Assembly: GCF_023702065.1 (NCBI RefSeq)
Contig: NZ_QFDM01000001.1
Location: forward strand, 682,001-746,000
Direction: 5' to 3'
Length of the DNA stretch: 64,000 nt
From: Methanoculleus oceani
Lineage (GTDB): Archaea > Halobacteriota > Methanomicrobia > Methanomicrobiales > Methanoculleaceae
The position numbers and the translations under genes are program-made. Positions 28,503 through 37,600 of this stretch are shown here, piece by piece (position 1 is the stretch's first letter; each line of letters opens with the position of its first letter). A model generated the notes under the pieces. The model did no database searches, was not told the DNA's origin, and saw only the letters and a list, made by a program, of their open reading frames with translations.

Positions 28503-28727
28503 TCACCGTGAGGCGGCGGTGCATACGTCCTCCGCTATCGCCAGGTTCATGAGGTAGTCGTCCACCGAAGCGGTGATCGACCGGAGCCTGGTCCCGTCGA
28601 TCTCGGCCCGCACCCCGCCCTCGATCGGGTAGGTCCTGATCAGGGTGAGGTTGTCGGGCTCGAGTGCCGCCGCCACGCATTCGGGATGGCCGTGCGGCGT
28701 CTCGATGGCGCCCTCGATCCGGATCAT
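28503..28727 (-). CDS. pcc1: KEOPS complex subunit Pcc1
   Basis: The ATG at 28727 overlaps the stop of the RecJ-like gene (ATGA) and gives 74 residues, the normal Pcc1 length. The sequence (MIRIEGAIETPHGHPECVAA, later VDDYLMNLAIAEDV) fits the small dimerising subunit that holds two KEOPS copies together for t6A tRNA modification. The position between a RecJ-like gene and rps3ae is the usual archaeal context. Confidence 0.9.
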   Translation of the reverse strand: MIRIEGAIETPHGHPECVAAALEPDNLTLIRTYPIEGGVRAEIDGTRLRSITASVDDYLMNLAIAEDVCTAASR

Positions 28728-29941
28728 GCGGGAACCGCCTCCAGGAGATCCTGCCTGAACCGGTCCGCCTGGTCGGCGCCGATCCTGGCGCCGGCCCTCC
28801 GGCGATGTCCGCCGCCCTGGCCGCCGCACGCCTCCGCGAGTCTCCGCATCAACGCCTCGAGGTCGAGGTCGATGCCCGGCGGGCAGCGTGCCGATACGGA
28901 GCAACGGCCCCCGGTCTCTCCGATGACGAAGACCGGGCCGCTCTGGACGAGGTCGTTTGCGAGCGCATCAGCGACGTCGCTTGCGACCGACCCGTCGTCC
29001 ACCGCAAAGAGGGCGACGCGTTCGTCGAGACGGCGCGCCCCGCGGATGCCGGCGATGACCGCCTGCCGGTAGCGGGCGGTGATCTCCCAGGCTTCCTGGA
29101 GCGCGTGGGTCGAGCGGAGGCAGAGCGATGCGCCGATATCGCCGCTCCCGGCCTTGCCGCAGGCGTCGACGACGGCGGCGAGACTCAGGGCCTCGTCGAT
29201 CACCTCCCGGCCGAGGCTGTAGGTGGTCCCCCAGATCCCACACATGGCGGAGAGGGATGCCTTCGGGGCGGCCGCAAGAACGACCCGGGAGAGGAGGGAC
29301 TCGACGTCCACATCGTCCTCGTCGGTGACCTGCGCGACCAGTGCCCGGGCGGTGTCGGGTTCGCCCGAGAACCCGGGGAGGTACGGGTTGACGGCGAGGG
29401 CGAGCTGCTCGACGAGGCCCCTTCCCGGGAGGCGGAGGCCGCGGCGGGGTGCGATGAACCCGTTCGCGATGCCTTCGCTGGATATCTCCCGGTTCGGCCC
29501 CTCGAGTTCCTGCCCGTCCCCTATGATCCCGAGGAGCGCGAGCCCCGCGAGATCGCGGTTGTCTCCCATGCGCTGGGCGACGAGGTAGGCCGCACCGGCC
29601 GCCGAGAGGTTCCGGTCGCCGTCGATCCCGGCGAGGTGCGGGTTGACGTGGTAGTCGCCCTCGAAGTGGGGCAGGTGGTGGTCCACCACCATCACGTCGC
29701 CGGGGAGGTCCTGAAGTGCTGATCCAAAGTCGCAGAGAAGCACGCTGCAGTCGCCGGGAACGTCGGCCGTGGTGATGCCCGGGCGGATCCTCAGCCGGAA
29801 CCGTCCGCCTTCGCGGAACATGGCGTGGCAGAGGATGGACGCGGCGGCTATACCGTCCGCATCGTGGTGCGCCAGCACCTCCACAAACTCCTGCTCGAGC
29901 AGGTGACGGGCGAGGCTTGCAGCAGCGGCATCAAGCGACAT
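28724..29941 (-). CDS. DHH-family RecJ-like phosphoesterase
   Basis: The 405-residue protein has the DHH motifs: HHDADGIAAASIL, LLCDFGSA, and VVDHHLPHF, with a C-terminal DHHA1-like region ending CGGQGGGHRRRAGARIG. It is related to RecJ single-strand exonuclease and to archaeal GAN/Cdc45-like proteins that associate with GINS at the fork. Gene order between rps15 and pcc1 is conserved in euryarchaea. Whether it is a repair nuclease or replisome factor is not settled by the sequence. Confidence 0.9.
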   Translation of the reverse strand: MSLDAAAASLARHLLEQEFVEVLAHHDADGIAAASILCHAMFREGGRFRLRIRPGITTADVPGDCSVLLCDFGSALQDLPGDVMVVDHHLPHFEGDYHVNPHLAGIDGDRNLSAAGAAYLVAQRMGDNRDLAGLALLGIIGDGQELEGPNREISSEGIANGFIAPRRGLRLPGRGLVEQLALAVNPYLPGFSGEPDTARALVAQVTDEDDVDVESLLSRVVLAAAPKASLSAMCGIWGTTYSLGREVIDEALSLAAVVDACGKAGSGDIGASLCLRSTHALQEAWEITARYRQAVIAGIRGARRLDERVALFAVDDGSVASDVADALANDLVQSGPVFVIGETGGRCSVSARCPPGIDLDLEALMRRLAEACGGQGGGHRRRAGARIGADQADRFRQDLLEAVPA

Positions 29942-29947
29942 GGATCA

Positions 29948-30406
29948 TCAGCGGGTGAGCAGGATCTCCGCAGTCTCCGGTTTGTAAGCCCAGCCTTTCG
30001 GCATCCGTCCGGACTTGACGTAGTACTTGACCAGTCTGCGCACCTTGGACTCGGCGATCTGCAGCTGCCGGGTGTTGTGCACGTCCTTCTTGTTCTCCGC
30101 AAGGTGCTTCCTTATCCCGAGCGCCTTCTGCATCAGGTTCCGGAGATCTTCGGGGATCTCGGATTCAAGGCCCTTCTCGCGGAGGATCTCGTTTACGCGC
30201 TTGCCAGTGGCGAGCTTGACGTCAGGGACGGCGTACCTGTCCCGCAGTGCAAGGCCGATCTGGCTGGTCGACATGCCGTCTTTGCGGAGATCGACGATGA
30301 TCTTCTCGATCTCCGTTGCGTCCGTGTTGGACCACTCGGGTGCTTCCTTCCGGTAGGGTCGGACGGAACTACTGGTTCCACGACGCCGAGCGTACATTCT
30401 TGCCAT
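29948..30406 (-). CDS. rps15: 30S ribosomal protein S15
   Basis: The 152-residue protein has the archaeal S15 N-terminal extension (MARMYARRRGTSSSVRPYRK) and the S15 core (TRQLQIAESKVRRLVKYYVK). It binds the central domain of 16S rRNA. It leads the operon: GGAGGTG lies 7 bases before the ATG, and a TATA-like tagtatatc lies about 25-30 bases further up. Confidence 0.97.
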   Translation of the reverse strand: MARMYARRRGTSSSVRPYRKEAPEWSNTDATEIEKIIVDLRKDGMSTSQIGLALRDRYAVPDVKLATGKRVNEILREKGLESEIPEDLRNLMQKALGIRKHLAENKKDVHNTRQLQIAESKVRRLVKYYVKSGRMPKGWAYKPETAEILLTR

Positions 30407-30445
30407 TCATACACCTCCGTTAGATATACTATGCTAAGTCCAGAA
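30407..30445 (-). promoter_or_regulatory. Promoter and ribosome site of the rps15 operon
   Basis: Read on the minus strand this stretch contains a TATA-like tagtatatc (about 30423-30431) and a strong GGAGGTG (30413-30419) before the rps15 ATG. The TATA-to-start spacing is short, so the leader is only a few bases beyond the ribosome site. Confidence 0.45.
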
Positions 30446-30650
30446 AAGAGTCCTTTTACTGACTAATCTCTGTAATCCCGAGCCCTTGCGGGCCGTGCTT
30501 CCGGGAGCACGTCGGACTTACCATAGCCAGCACATATCGTGCTGCATCTTATTCACCGGGAGGCGTCTTAAGGGTATCGGGGAGGCGCCCTGTATCAGGG
30601 CGGGAAGCGATTCGTGGGGATTTATTAGGGTTCACAGCGACTTCCAATGC

Positions 30651-32903
30651 GTGAAGGAAGGGCACCCGGAACACCATTTCTCTGGCGCGTTCACAAAGGA
30701 GCGCCTTCTCGTCTCTGGCATCGCTGTCTCCACCCTCATCGCGTTCGGGGTCACGACATTCTGTCTCTTCACTGGAATATTCATCGTCTTCTCCCATCTC
30801 TTCTACATCCCGATCATCCTTGCGGCCTATCGTTACCCGGAGCGTGGTGTTGGGTTTACCGGTGCGCTTGCCGCCGGCTACCTCGCGGAGGTGTTGTTCT
30901 TCTCCGGCAATGGACTGGAGATTGCAAACGCCCTGCTCCGCATTGCGATGTTCTTCGTTGTTGCCGTCGTCATATCGAGTCTCTCCGGCAGCCTGCAGGC
31001 GCGGGAGAGCCGGTACCGGGGAATCTTCGAGACATCCGGAGCGGGAATCTTTCTCTTCTCGCCTGATACCGGGAAGATCGGGGAGATGAACCGGGAGTGT
31101 TCTGCGATGCTCGGATATGCCGAAGGGGAGGTCCCGGAGGTCTCCGCGATCTGGCCCGGGTATCCCGGGCTCGCCGGAGCCCTCGAGGAGGGCAGGGTTG
31201 AAGGCCTGGACTGCAGCCTCGCCGCCCGGGACGGGACGCCCTGCCCGGTGCTCCTCTCGGCAAGCCTTCTCCCCGGCCGGCGGGAAGGCTGCGTGGTGGT
31301 CACCGGAACAGCGGAATTGAAGCGGATGGAGAACCGGCTCCGTCGTTCGGAGGAGACGCTCCGGGTCATCCTCAACACCACCGACGTCGGGATCCTCCTT
31401 ACCGATCCGGGGAAGCGGATCGTGGAGGCGAATACGGCCGCGGTCAGGCTCTTCGGCGGGGCAGGACGGGAAGATCTGGTCGGGCGGAACCCGTACGACC
31501 TGATTGCCGGGAGAGACCGGGAGGCCGCCCGGGCTTACCGGAAACTGGCCCTGCGCGGTGAGGGGCCTGCATCGGGAGAGTGTATGTTTCTCAGGCTCGA
31601 CGGTACCGAATGGCCCGCGGAGATCTCGATCATCCGCTTCGCGCAGGACGGTGCTGCCCCGGAAAGGCTGGTCCTCTCCCTCCGGGACATCACCGAACGG
31701 CGTCAGGCGGAGGAGGCGATGCGGGAAGAATACCAGCGTCTCTCGGCCGTCAACGAGGTCGTCACGGCAGCGACTGCATCCCACCGGCTAAAAGACCTTC
31801 TCCGGGTCTCGCTCGCAAAGATTGTCGCCCTGCTCGGGTTCGACCACGGGGCGGTCTATCTGATGCGCCCCGGGAGCGATACGGCGGTCCTCTGTGCCCG
31901 GGAAGGGACGAGCGGAACCCTGCCTGAAGTGGTGCGCCGGGACGATCCCTTCTATCTGGACTTTGTCCGGGCCGGCGCGGTGCACTGCATCGAGGACTTC
32001 TCGACGAGGTATCCCGGGTCCGGGATCCGGGTTCTTGCCGTGGTACCCATCCCCGGCGATGACGGCCCGGCGGGGTGGATCAGGGTCGGGAGCAGGGTCC
32101 GGGAGACGATCACGCGGAGCGAGCGCGGGATCCTTCTGGCCATAGGCAAAGAACTCGGCAATACGGTCGTGAAGGGGATGCTCCAGGAGGATCTGGAGGC
32201 GGCGCTCGCATCCGCCAACCGCTACCTTGAGGAGGCGAATGCCGCGGCCGCCGAGGTCAACCTCTACATGGATATCCTCACCCATGACATCAACAACGCG
32301 AACACCATAGCGATGGGCTACCTGCAGATGTACCTCGAGTCTCCCGCCGAATCGGACGGTGCAATCGTCGGAAAGTCGCTTGCGGCCGTCTACCAGAGCA
32401 ACGAGATCATACGGAACGTCCTGACGCTTCGCAAGCTCAAATCCGGATCGGACGAACTCGGGCCGGTGCAGCTTGAGCCGGTGATCCGGGGGATCTGCAG
32501 TTACCACACGGATGCCCGCATCGCCTGCAACGGAGCCGATGCAACGGTTCTCGCCGACGATCTCATCAGCGAGGTCTTTGCAAACCTGGTCGGCAACGCC
32601 ATCAAGTTCGGCGGGCCGACCGTCGAGATCACCATCAGCGTCGAGGAGGGGGAGGACAGGGTTGCGGTGACGGTTGCCGACACAGGCCCCGGGATCCCCG
32701 ACGACCTCAAGCCGCGCCTGTTCGAACGCAACCAGCGTGGGGAGACGAAGAAGAGCGGGAAGGGGCTCGGCCTCTACATCGTCCGGATGCTCGTGGAACG
32801 CTACGGGGGGAGCATCCGTGCAGGCGATCGGGTCCCCGGCCACCCGGAGGAGGGGGCCGCCGTCACGTTCACCCTGCCGCGTTGTCCTCCGGCAACGGGG
32901 TGA
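30651..32903 (+). CDS. Membrane histidine kinase: 4 TM, two PAS, GAF, HisKA-like, HATPase
   Basis: From the GTG at 30651 the product has 750 residues. About four transmembrane helices (18-112) are followed by PAS 1 (about 118-225), PAS 2 (about 236-352, ending in DITERRQAEEAM), a GAF-like domain (about 360-510), a phospho-acceptor helix MDILTHDINNANTIAMGYL and an ATPase domain with DTGPGIP and GKGLGLYIV. It is a complete sensor kinase; the signal is unknown and no response regulator is adjacent. Upstream in-frame start codons (TTG at 30486) would add a non-conserved tail, so I prefer GTG, though no clear ribosome site is visible. Confidence 0.88.
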   Translation: MKEGHPEHHFSGAFTKERLLVSGIAVSTLIAFGVTTFCLFTGIFIVFSHLFYIPIILAAYRYPERGVGFTGALAAGYLAEVLFFSGNGLEIANALLRIAMFFVVAVVISSLSGSLQARESRYRGIFETSGAGIFLFSPDTGKIGEMNRECSAMLGYAEGEVPEVSAIWPGYPGLAGALEEGRVEGLDCSLAARDGTPCPVLLSASLLPGRREGCVVVTGTAELKRMENRLRRSEETLRVILNTTDVGILLTDPGKRIVEANTAAVRLFGGAGREDLVGRNPYDLIAGRDREAARAYRKLALRGEGPASGECMFLRLDGTEWPAEISIIRFAQDGAAPERLVLSLRDITERRQAEEAMREEYQRLSAVNEVVTAATASHRLKDLLRVSLAKIVALLGFDHGAVYLMRPGSDTAVLCAREGTSGTLPEVVRRDDPFYLDFVRAGAVHCIEDFSTRYPGSGIRVLAVVPIPGDDGPAGWIRVGSRVRETITRSERGILLAIGKELGNTVVKGMLQEDLEAALASANRYLEEANAAAAEVNLYMDILTHDINNANTIAMGYLQMYLESPAESDGAIVGKSLAAVYQSNEIIRNVLTLRKLKSGSDELGPVQLEPVIRGICSYHTDARIACNGADATVLADDLISEVFANLVGNAIKFGGPTVEITISVEEGEDRVAVTVADTGPGIPDDLKPRLFERNQRGETKKSGKGLGLYIVRMLVERYGGSIRAGDRVPGHPEEGAAVTFTLPRCPPATG

Positions 32904-32948
32904 GCCGAATGTTTATCTTCTTTCGGGCCAACATGTACTGGTACCAGT

Positions 32949-33019
32949 GCGATAGTAGTCTAGCGGTAGGACAGGGGCTTCCCAAGCCTCTAGCCCGGGT
33001 TCGATTCCCGGCTATCGCA
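32949..33019 (+). tRNA. tRNA-Gly (anticodon CCC)
   Basis: The 71-base cloverleaf has a perfect 7-bp acceptor stem (GCGATAG/CTATCGC) and an anticodon stem GGGGC/GCCTC with loop TTCCCAA, giving anticodon CCC. The T-loop is TTCGATT, and the discriminator base is A. CCA is not encoded. A T-run (33032-33037) follows as likely terminator. Confidence 0.96.
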
Positions 33020-33133
33020 TCGGCATTCCGATCATCGCGCTTTTTTGAACCGTCCCCTCTGCCGGCACGTCCAGTGCTTTTACGGCACCTGCGCAGATGA
33101 TGCCTGCACGTCTCTTGAGTCAGCCGGGTGCCG

Positions 33134-33934
33134 TTATGAGCCGCTTCCTCCCTCCGGCACCACCTCGAACCGGCAGTGGTCGAACCCCGTCGAGTAGCAC
33201 CGGGTCTCGACCGCCGCCGCCGGCCGGCCGTAGTGGCGGGAGAAGAGCGCCCGGAGGATGCCGGAGTCGAACGCGCACGCGGGCCGCCCGGTGACCGGGA
33301 GATCGGCGCACTCGAAGCAGTCGTAGACGAGGAGGACAGGGGGCTCCGTCTCCGCGACCTCGACCCGCCCGAGACGGTGCCCCTCCCAGAACCGGGCGAT
33401 CTTCGTGCAGAAGGCTCCTGTGTCCGGGTCGGCCACCGCCGGGTAGAGTTCCTTCCCTATCCGCTCGCCGGCCCGGGAAAGAAGCGGGTCGAGGAGGACC
33501 CCCTCCTGCAGGAGCGAGACCCGGATCGTCCGGAAGGCCAGTTTGTAGAACGCGAAAGGGTCGCCCGATTCCGGCCGGTACGCCCCTGCATAGGCAGCGA
33601 GCGCATCGGCTACCCGTTCCTCCGGCGAGACGTTCGCGATGAGGTCGCCGGCGAGGAAGAAGATCTTCCTCCGGGAGTCCTCCGGGTCGGCCCGGGACCC
33701 GACCACGCCCGCCGCCGCCATCTCCTGGAGGTGCACCGAGACCGTCGACTTCGCCCGTCCCGCGAGGGCGACGATCTCCTCGAACGTACGCTCGCGCTCC
33801 CTGAGGGCCGCGAGGATCGCACGCCGCACCGGATTCTCGACCGCCCGTGTCCCGACCGGGGTCGAGTACAGGTCTATGTCATGGTCCGGCTTCGGCCGGC
33901 CGGGCCTCCCTCTGCCGGTCATTCCCTGCTCCAT
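33134..33934 (-). CDS. HTH regulator with V4R ligand-binding domain
   Basis: The 266-residue protein has an ArsR-type winged helix (NPVRRAILAALRERERTFEE, then STVSVHLQEMAAAGVV, about 28-75) and a C-terminal V4R domain (about 130-266) with the cysteine pattern DCFECADL, CAFDSGIL and CYSTGFDHCRF. V4R domains bind small ligands or metals. A TATA-like atatat at 33955-33960 lies 26 bases before the ATG at 33934, consistent with a leaderless message. An internal ATG at 33922 is a possible alternative. No partner gene is obvious. Confidence 0.82.
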   Translation of the reverse strand: MEQGMTGRGRPGRPKPDHDIDLYSTPVGTRAVENPVRRAILAALRERERTFEEIVALAGRAKSTVSVHLQEMAAAGVVGSRADPEDSRRKIFFLAGDLIANVSPEERVADALAAYAGAYRPESGDPFAFYKLAFRTIRVSLLQEGVLLDPLLSRAGERIGKELYPAVADPDTGAFCTKIARFWEGHRLGRVEVAETEPPVLLVYDCFECADLPVTGRPACAFDSGILRALFSRHYGRPAAAVETRCYSTGFDHCRFEVVPEGGSGS

Positions 33935-34241
33935 AGAAGAAGATCGAAAGGAAGATATATCAAATGTTCGGATACACCAGAACGTTCCTGTATCAACGAA
34001 CGTTATGGGGGATGGAACTGACTGCACGTCCTGCCCCGGATGAGGGTCGCTGCCTCGCGGGGCTGCGGCATACCTCTTTTTGATCCGGTCACGCCTGCAC
34101 CGCCGACCCGACGTGTAGTCCTGTCGTGTCAGAACGAGAGGACTCCCGGAGCCCGCTCCGGGGGAACAATAATCACGGTTGCCGTTGCCTACCCGCCGTG
34201 GTGCTGCACGGGATGAACGGCCGGCGGAAGGGAGGACGGCC
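33935..34241. other. Intergenic region with one strong palindrome
   Basis: No gene is seen in these 307 bases between divergent genes. They contain the V4R regulator promoter and an 8-bp perfect inverted repeat CCCGGAGC/GCTCCGGG at 34145-34162 with a two-base loop. The palindrome could be an operator or a folding element; there is no T-run behind it. Confidence 0.5.
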
Positions 34242-35318
34242 GTGAGAAACCGGCGCTGGATCGCGCTCTCGCTCTTTATCAGCGGCGCGGTTCTCACGGG
34301 GCTGCTCGCGGCGACCTTCACCCCCGAAACCCGGGCCTACCTCGGGGAGGTCGGCGTCGCCGCTCTCCTTCTCGCCCTCGGGTTCCGGGCCGCATCGATC
34401 CTCTGCCGGGCGGTGCGGATCGGGGTCCTCTGCCGCGGCCTCGGCTACACTGTGCCGTTCCGGAGCCTTATCGCCACCCAGTTCCTCTCGCTCTTCGCCG
34501 GCTCGATCACCCCCGGCCAGGTGGGCGGCGAGCCTGTCCGGATCCACCGGCTCTCGCATTCCGGGCTCGCCGTCGGGGACGCCGTCGCCGTCGTCGTCCT
34601 GGAGCGGGTGCTCGACCTCGCCGTCTTCGTCTCCATCACCCTCGCAGCCCTTCTCGCCGCCCGGCACCTCTGGAGTTACCTCGCCGCCACCGTCCTCTAC
34701 CCGGTGGCGGCCTTCTTCCTCCTCGTCCTCGTCCTCCTGCTCGTGCTCGTCGTCCTGATCCGCCGGCCGTCTCTGATGAAGCGCGTGGTCGGCGGCGTTG
34801 CCGTCCGGGTGCTCGACCGGTGCGGCCGGAGCCGGCGCTGGCTCCGGTTCTGCCCGGGCACGGAGGGTGCGGAGTCCCTCACGCAACGGATCGGCCGCGA
34901 GGCCGAGACCTTTGCCGCAGGTTCTTCCCGGTTTGCCCGGGCCGGCCGCCGGGCCGTCGGCGGCGCGCTCCTGCTCAGCATCCTCGACTGGGTCTTCCTC
35001 TTCTCCACGGCATCGGCGCTGCTCGTCGCTCTGCGGCTACCGCCGTCCCTCCCGGAGTCGTTCCTCTTCCAGGGCGTCCTCCAGATGATCGCAACCGTCC
35101 CGCTGATCCCGGGCGCGGCCGGGATCGCGGAGATCGGCGCCGCCACGCTCTACCGCCGGATCGTACCCACCTACCTCCTCGGCCTCTTCGTCGTCCTCTG
35201 GCGGCTGATCCTCTACTTCCTCAACATCCCTCTCGGTCTCCTCGCGGCCGCTCTTGCCGCGAGGGAGAGGGGCGGTGGGGATCCCACCGTCAGTGGGGAT
35301 CCCACCGAAAACCTATAA
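34242..35318 (+). CDS. Flippase-like integral membrane protein (UPF0104/LPG synthase TM family)
   Basis: The GTG at 34242 is set by a GGAGG at 34231-34235, giving 358 residues. The protein has about eight hydrophobic helices and the family segment SITPGQVGGEPVRIHRLS with VVVLERVLDL, as in the lysylphosphatidylglycerol synthase membrane domain and archaeal UPF0104 proteins. This family is thought to move or transfer lipid-linked groups across the membrane. The catalytic cytosolic domain of MprF is absent. A short direct repeat GTGGGGATCCCACCG occurs twice at the 3' end (35275-35308). Confidence 0.85.
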   Translation: MRNRRWIALSLFISGAVLTGLLAATFTPETRAYLGEVGVAALLLALGFRAASILCRAVRIGVLCRGLGYTVPFRSLIATQFLSLFAGSITPGQVGGEPVRIHRLSHSGLAVGDAVAVVVLERVLDLAVFVSITLAALLAARHLWSYLAATVLYPVAAFFLLVLVLLLVLVVLIRRPSLMKRVVGGVAVRVLDRCGRSRRWLRFCPGTEGAESLTQRIGREAETFAAGSSRFARAGRRAVGGALLLSILDWVFLFSTASALLVALRLPPSLPESFLFQGVLQMIATVPLIPGAAGIAEIGAATLYRRIVPTYLLGLFVVLWRLILYFLNIPLGLLAAALAARERGGGDPTVSGDPTENL

Positions 35319-35419
35319 CCCTTATGAGACCAAAATCTATCAATTAACGCGGATATGACGAAAAATACCCTGTTCGTGAAACGATCGGAGGACATTCGGT
35401 CCTTCGGCGGGGGAGGGTC

Positions 35420-36097
35420 ATGATCACCGATACCGATATGTATGCCCTGAGCATCATCACCGAGAACAGGGCCGGCGTGTTGCGCGACGTGGCCACGGTG
35501 ATGGCGAATTACCGGGCCAACATCCAGATGATCCAGCAGTCGATCATCACCTCCGGCCCGAACACCGGGAAGGCCTACCTCTACTTCGAGTTCGAGGAGT
35601 GCGGGAACCACCCGGATCTCATCGCCGATCTGGCAAGAGTGCCGTCGGTCGTCGACGTCACCATCTACCCGCCGTTCTCCCGGATATTCGGCTCACGGGT
35701 GATCATCATCGGCGGGGGAGCGCAGGTGGCGCAGGTGGCGCTCGGCGCCGTGAACGAGGCCGACCGCCACAACATCCGCGGCGAGCGGATCTCGGTGGAC
35801 ACGATCCCTCTCGTCGGGGAGCAGAACCTGGCGCTCGCCGTGGACGCGGTGGCCCGGCTTCCCCGGGCGTCGATCCTGGTGCTCGCCGGGTCGCTGATGG
35901 GCGGCGAGGTCTCGCGGGCCGTGGACCGGGTCCGGGGGGCGGGCATCCCGGTGATCGCCCTCAAGATGGCCGGGAGCGTCCCGGAGCATGCCGACCTGGT
36001 CGTGACCGACCCCATCCAGGCAGGCGTCTTTGCCGTGATGCACGTCAGCGGCAAGGCGGTCTTCGATATCAACCGCGTGCGTGGACGTGAGTTCTGA
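35420..36097 (+). CDS. ACT-domain regulatory protein (DUF5612-like)
   Basis: The 225-residue protein begins with an ACT domain (about 5-85: MYALSIITENRAGVLRDVAT), a fold that binds amino acids or related ligands. A Rossmann-like second half with SRVIIIGGGAQVAQVALGA and a VTDPIQAGVFAVMHVS end follows. It is conserved in methanogens and its role is unproven. It ends one base before the tsaC ATG, so the two are probably cotranscribed. Confidence 0.8.
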   Translation: MITDTDMYALSIITENRAGVLRDVATVMANYRANIQMIQQSIITSGPNTGKAYLYFEFEECGNHPDLIADLARVPSVVDVTIYPPFSRIFGSRVIIIGGGAQVAQVALGAVNEADRHNIRGERISVDTIPLVGEQNLALAVDAVARLPRASILVLAGSLMGGEVSRAVDRVRGAGIPVIALKMAGSVPEHADLVVTDPIQAGVFAVMHVSGKAVFDINRVRGREF

Positions 36098-36098
36098 C

Positions 36099-36674
36099 AT
36101 GGATTCCATCGATATGGCTGTCAAGGTGCTCTCGCGGGACGGGCTCGTCGTCTATCCCACCGAGACGGTCTACGGCCTCGGGGCGGACGCCCTCTCCGAG
36201 GATGCGGTGATGCGGGTCTACGAGGCCAAGAACCGGCCGGTCGGGAAACCGATATCGATCGCGGTCTCGGATATGGAGATGCTCGCCGCCGTCGCGGTGG
36301 TGGACGACGCCGCGCGGCCCTTCATCGAGCGGTTCCTGCCCGGCCCGGTGACGGTGATCCTCCCGGCGAAGTCCTGCCTGCCGGCGGTCCTCACGGGCGG
36401 CACCGGCCTTATCGGGATCCGGTGGCCCGATCACGAGGTCGCCATCGCTATCATCGCCCGGCTCGATGCGCCCATCACGGCCACCAGCGCGAATTTGTCG
36501 GACGATATAGCGCCGACGCGGCCCGAGGAGGTCTCGGTCCCCCACGACTACCTGGTCGACGGCGGGGAACTCCCCGGAACGCCGAGCACGGTGGTGGACC
36601 TGACCGTCCGGCGTATCCTGCGGAAGGGTGCGGGATGGGAAGCGGTGGAAGCGTTTCTGGAGACTCTGCGGTGA
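36099..36674 (+). CDS. L-threonylcarbamoyladenylate synthase (YrdC-only Sua5/TsaC)
   Basis: The 191-residue protein has the YrdC signature VVYPTETVYGLGADA and KNRPVGKPISIAV, with ATSANLSDDIAP near the C-terminus. It makes threonylcarbamoyl-AMP from threonine, bicarbonate and ATP, the substrate used by KEOPS (Pcc1 is also in this window) to form t6A37. The ATG at 36099 directly after the ACT gene is preferred to the GTG at 36081. The last base overlaps the next start. Confidence 0.93.
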   Translation: MDSIDMAVKVLSRDGLVVYPTETVYGLGADALSEDAVMRVYEAKNRPVGKPISIAVSDMEMLAAVAVVDDAARPFIERFLPGPVTVILPAKSCLPAVLTGGTGLIGIRWPDHEVAIAIIARLDAPITATSANLSDDIAPTRPEEVSVPHDYLVDGGELPGTPSTVVDLTVRRILRKGAGWEAVEAFLETLR

Positions 36675-37600
36675 TGCAATCGGTACGGCTCCGGGATTTC
36701 ATCGAGGACGCCGAGGGCTGCCTCTATGCGGTCTCGAACTACGACAACGCCGACCGGATCGGGTGCATCCTCCGCTACGTCCCCGATCCCGGGGGGGAGC
36801 GGACGAACCTCTCCGGCCGGCGGTACCGCAAATACGATTTCGCCGAGTCCTTCGACTGGATCCGGGAGCATAAGCCGGCGTATCTCGACTCGGTCCACCG
36901 GGTGCCCTACTGCGACGTGGCCCGGGTCTACAAGCCGGAGGAGGAGATCGGGAGGGTGGCGGCAAGAAACCCCCGGGTGGCAAGGCTCCTCTCTCACTTA
37001 GATCTTTTACCGGGCTCGTTCGGGTGCACGGGCTCGCTCCTCTGCGGCCTCGAGAACGCCGCCTCCGACATCGACCTCGTCGTCTACGGCGATGCCTGGT
37101 TTGCCGCCCAGCGCCGGCTCCGGCGCCTGGTGGAGACGGGGGTGATCCCGGGGATGAGCACCGCGATGTGGCGGAAGGTCTACGACAAGAGGGTGCCTGA
37201 GATATCGTTCGACGCCTTCGTCCTGCACGAGCAGCGGAAGTGGAACCGGGGAGAGTTTGAGGGGACCTACTTCGACCTCCTCTACACCCGGGACTACGCC
37301 AACCTGGACGCGGTCCCCGCCGGTCCGGGGAGGGTGGTCGGCCGGGCAATGATCGAGGCGACGGTCACCGACGCCTCCCTCTCCTTCGACAGCCCGGCGG
37401 TCTACGCCGTGAACCACGACGAGATTGCCCGGGTCCTCTCCTTCACCCACACCTACTCGGGCCAGGCGCTCGCCGGGGAGGTCATCGAGGCTCAGGGTGT
37501 CGTCGAGGAGCACGGCGACGAGCGGTGGCTGATCGTCGGCACGACCCGCGAGGCGAAGGGCGAGTACATTTTATCGAAGACGCTGCTCGAGAACGTTTAG
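36674..37600 (+). CDS. Archaeal Pol-beta-type nucleotidyltransferase (COG1665-like)
   Basis: The ATG at 36674 overlaps the tsaC stop and gives 308 residues. The nucleotidyltransferase motif FGCTGSLLCGLENAASDIDL (G-S then D-x-D, about 115-134) supports a nucleotide transfer activity. The N-terminal part (CLYAVSNYDNADRIGCILRY) is a conserved archaeal domain of unknown role. The gene is coupled to tsaC, which may hint at tRNA metabolism. It overlaps the Cas4-like gene tail to tail by four bases. Confidence 0.8.
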   Translation: MQSVRLRDFIEDAEGCLYAVSNYDNADRIGCILRYVPDPGGERTNLSGRRYRKYDFAESFDWIREHKPAYLDSVHRVPYCDVARVYKPEEEIGRVAARNPRVARLLSHLDLLPGSFGCTGSLLCGLENAASDIDLVVYGDAWFAAQRRLRRLVETGVIPGMSTAMWRKVYDKRVPEISFDAFVLHEQRKWNRGEFEGTYFDLLYTRDYANLDAVPAGPGRVVGRAMIEATVTDASLSFDSPAVYAVNHDEIARVLSFTHTYSGQALAGEVIEAQGVVEEHGDERWLIVGTTREAKGEYILSKTLLENV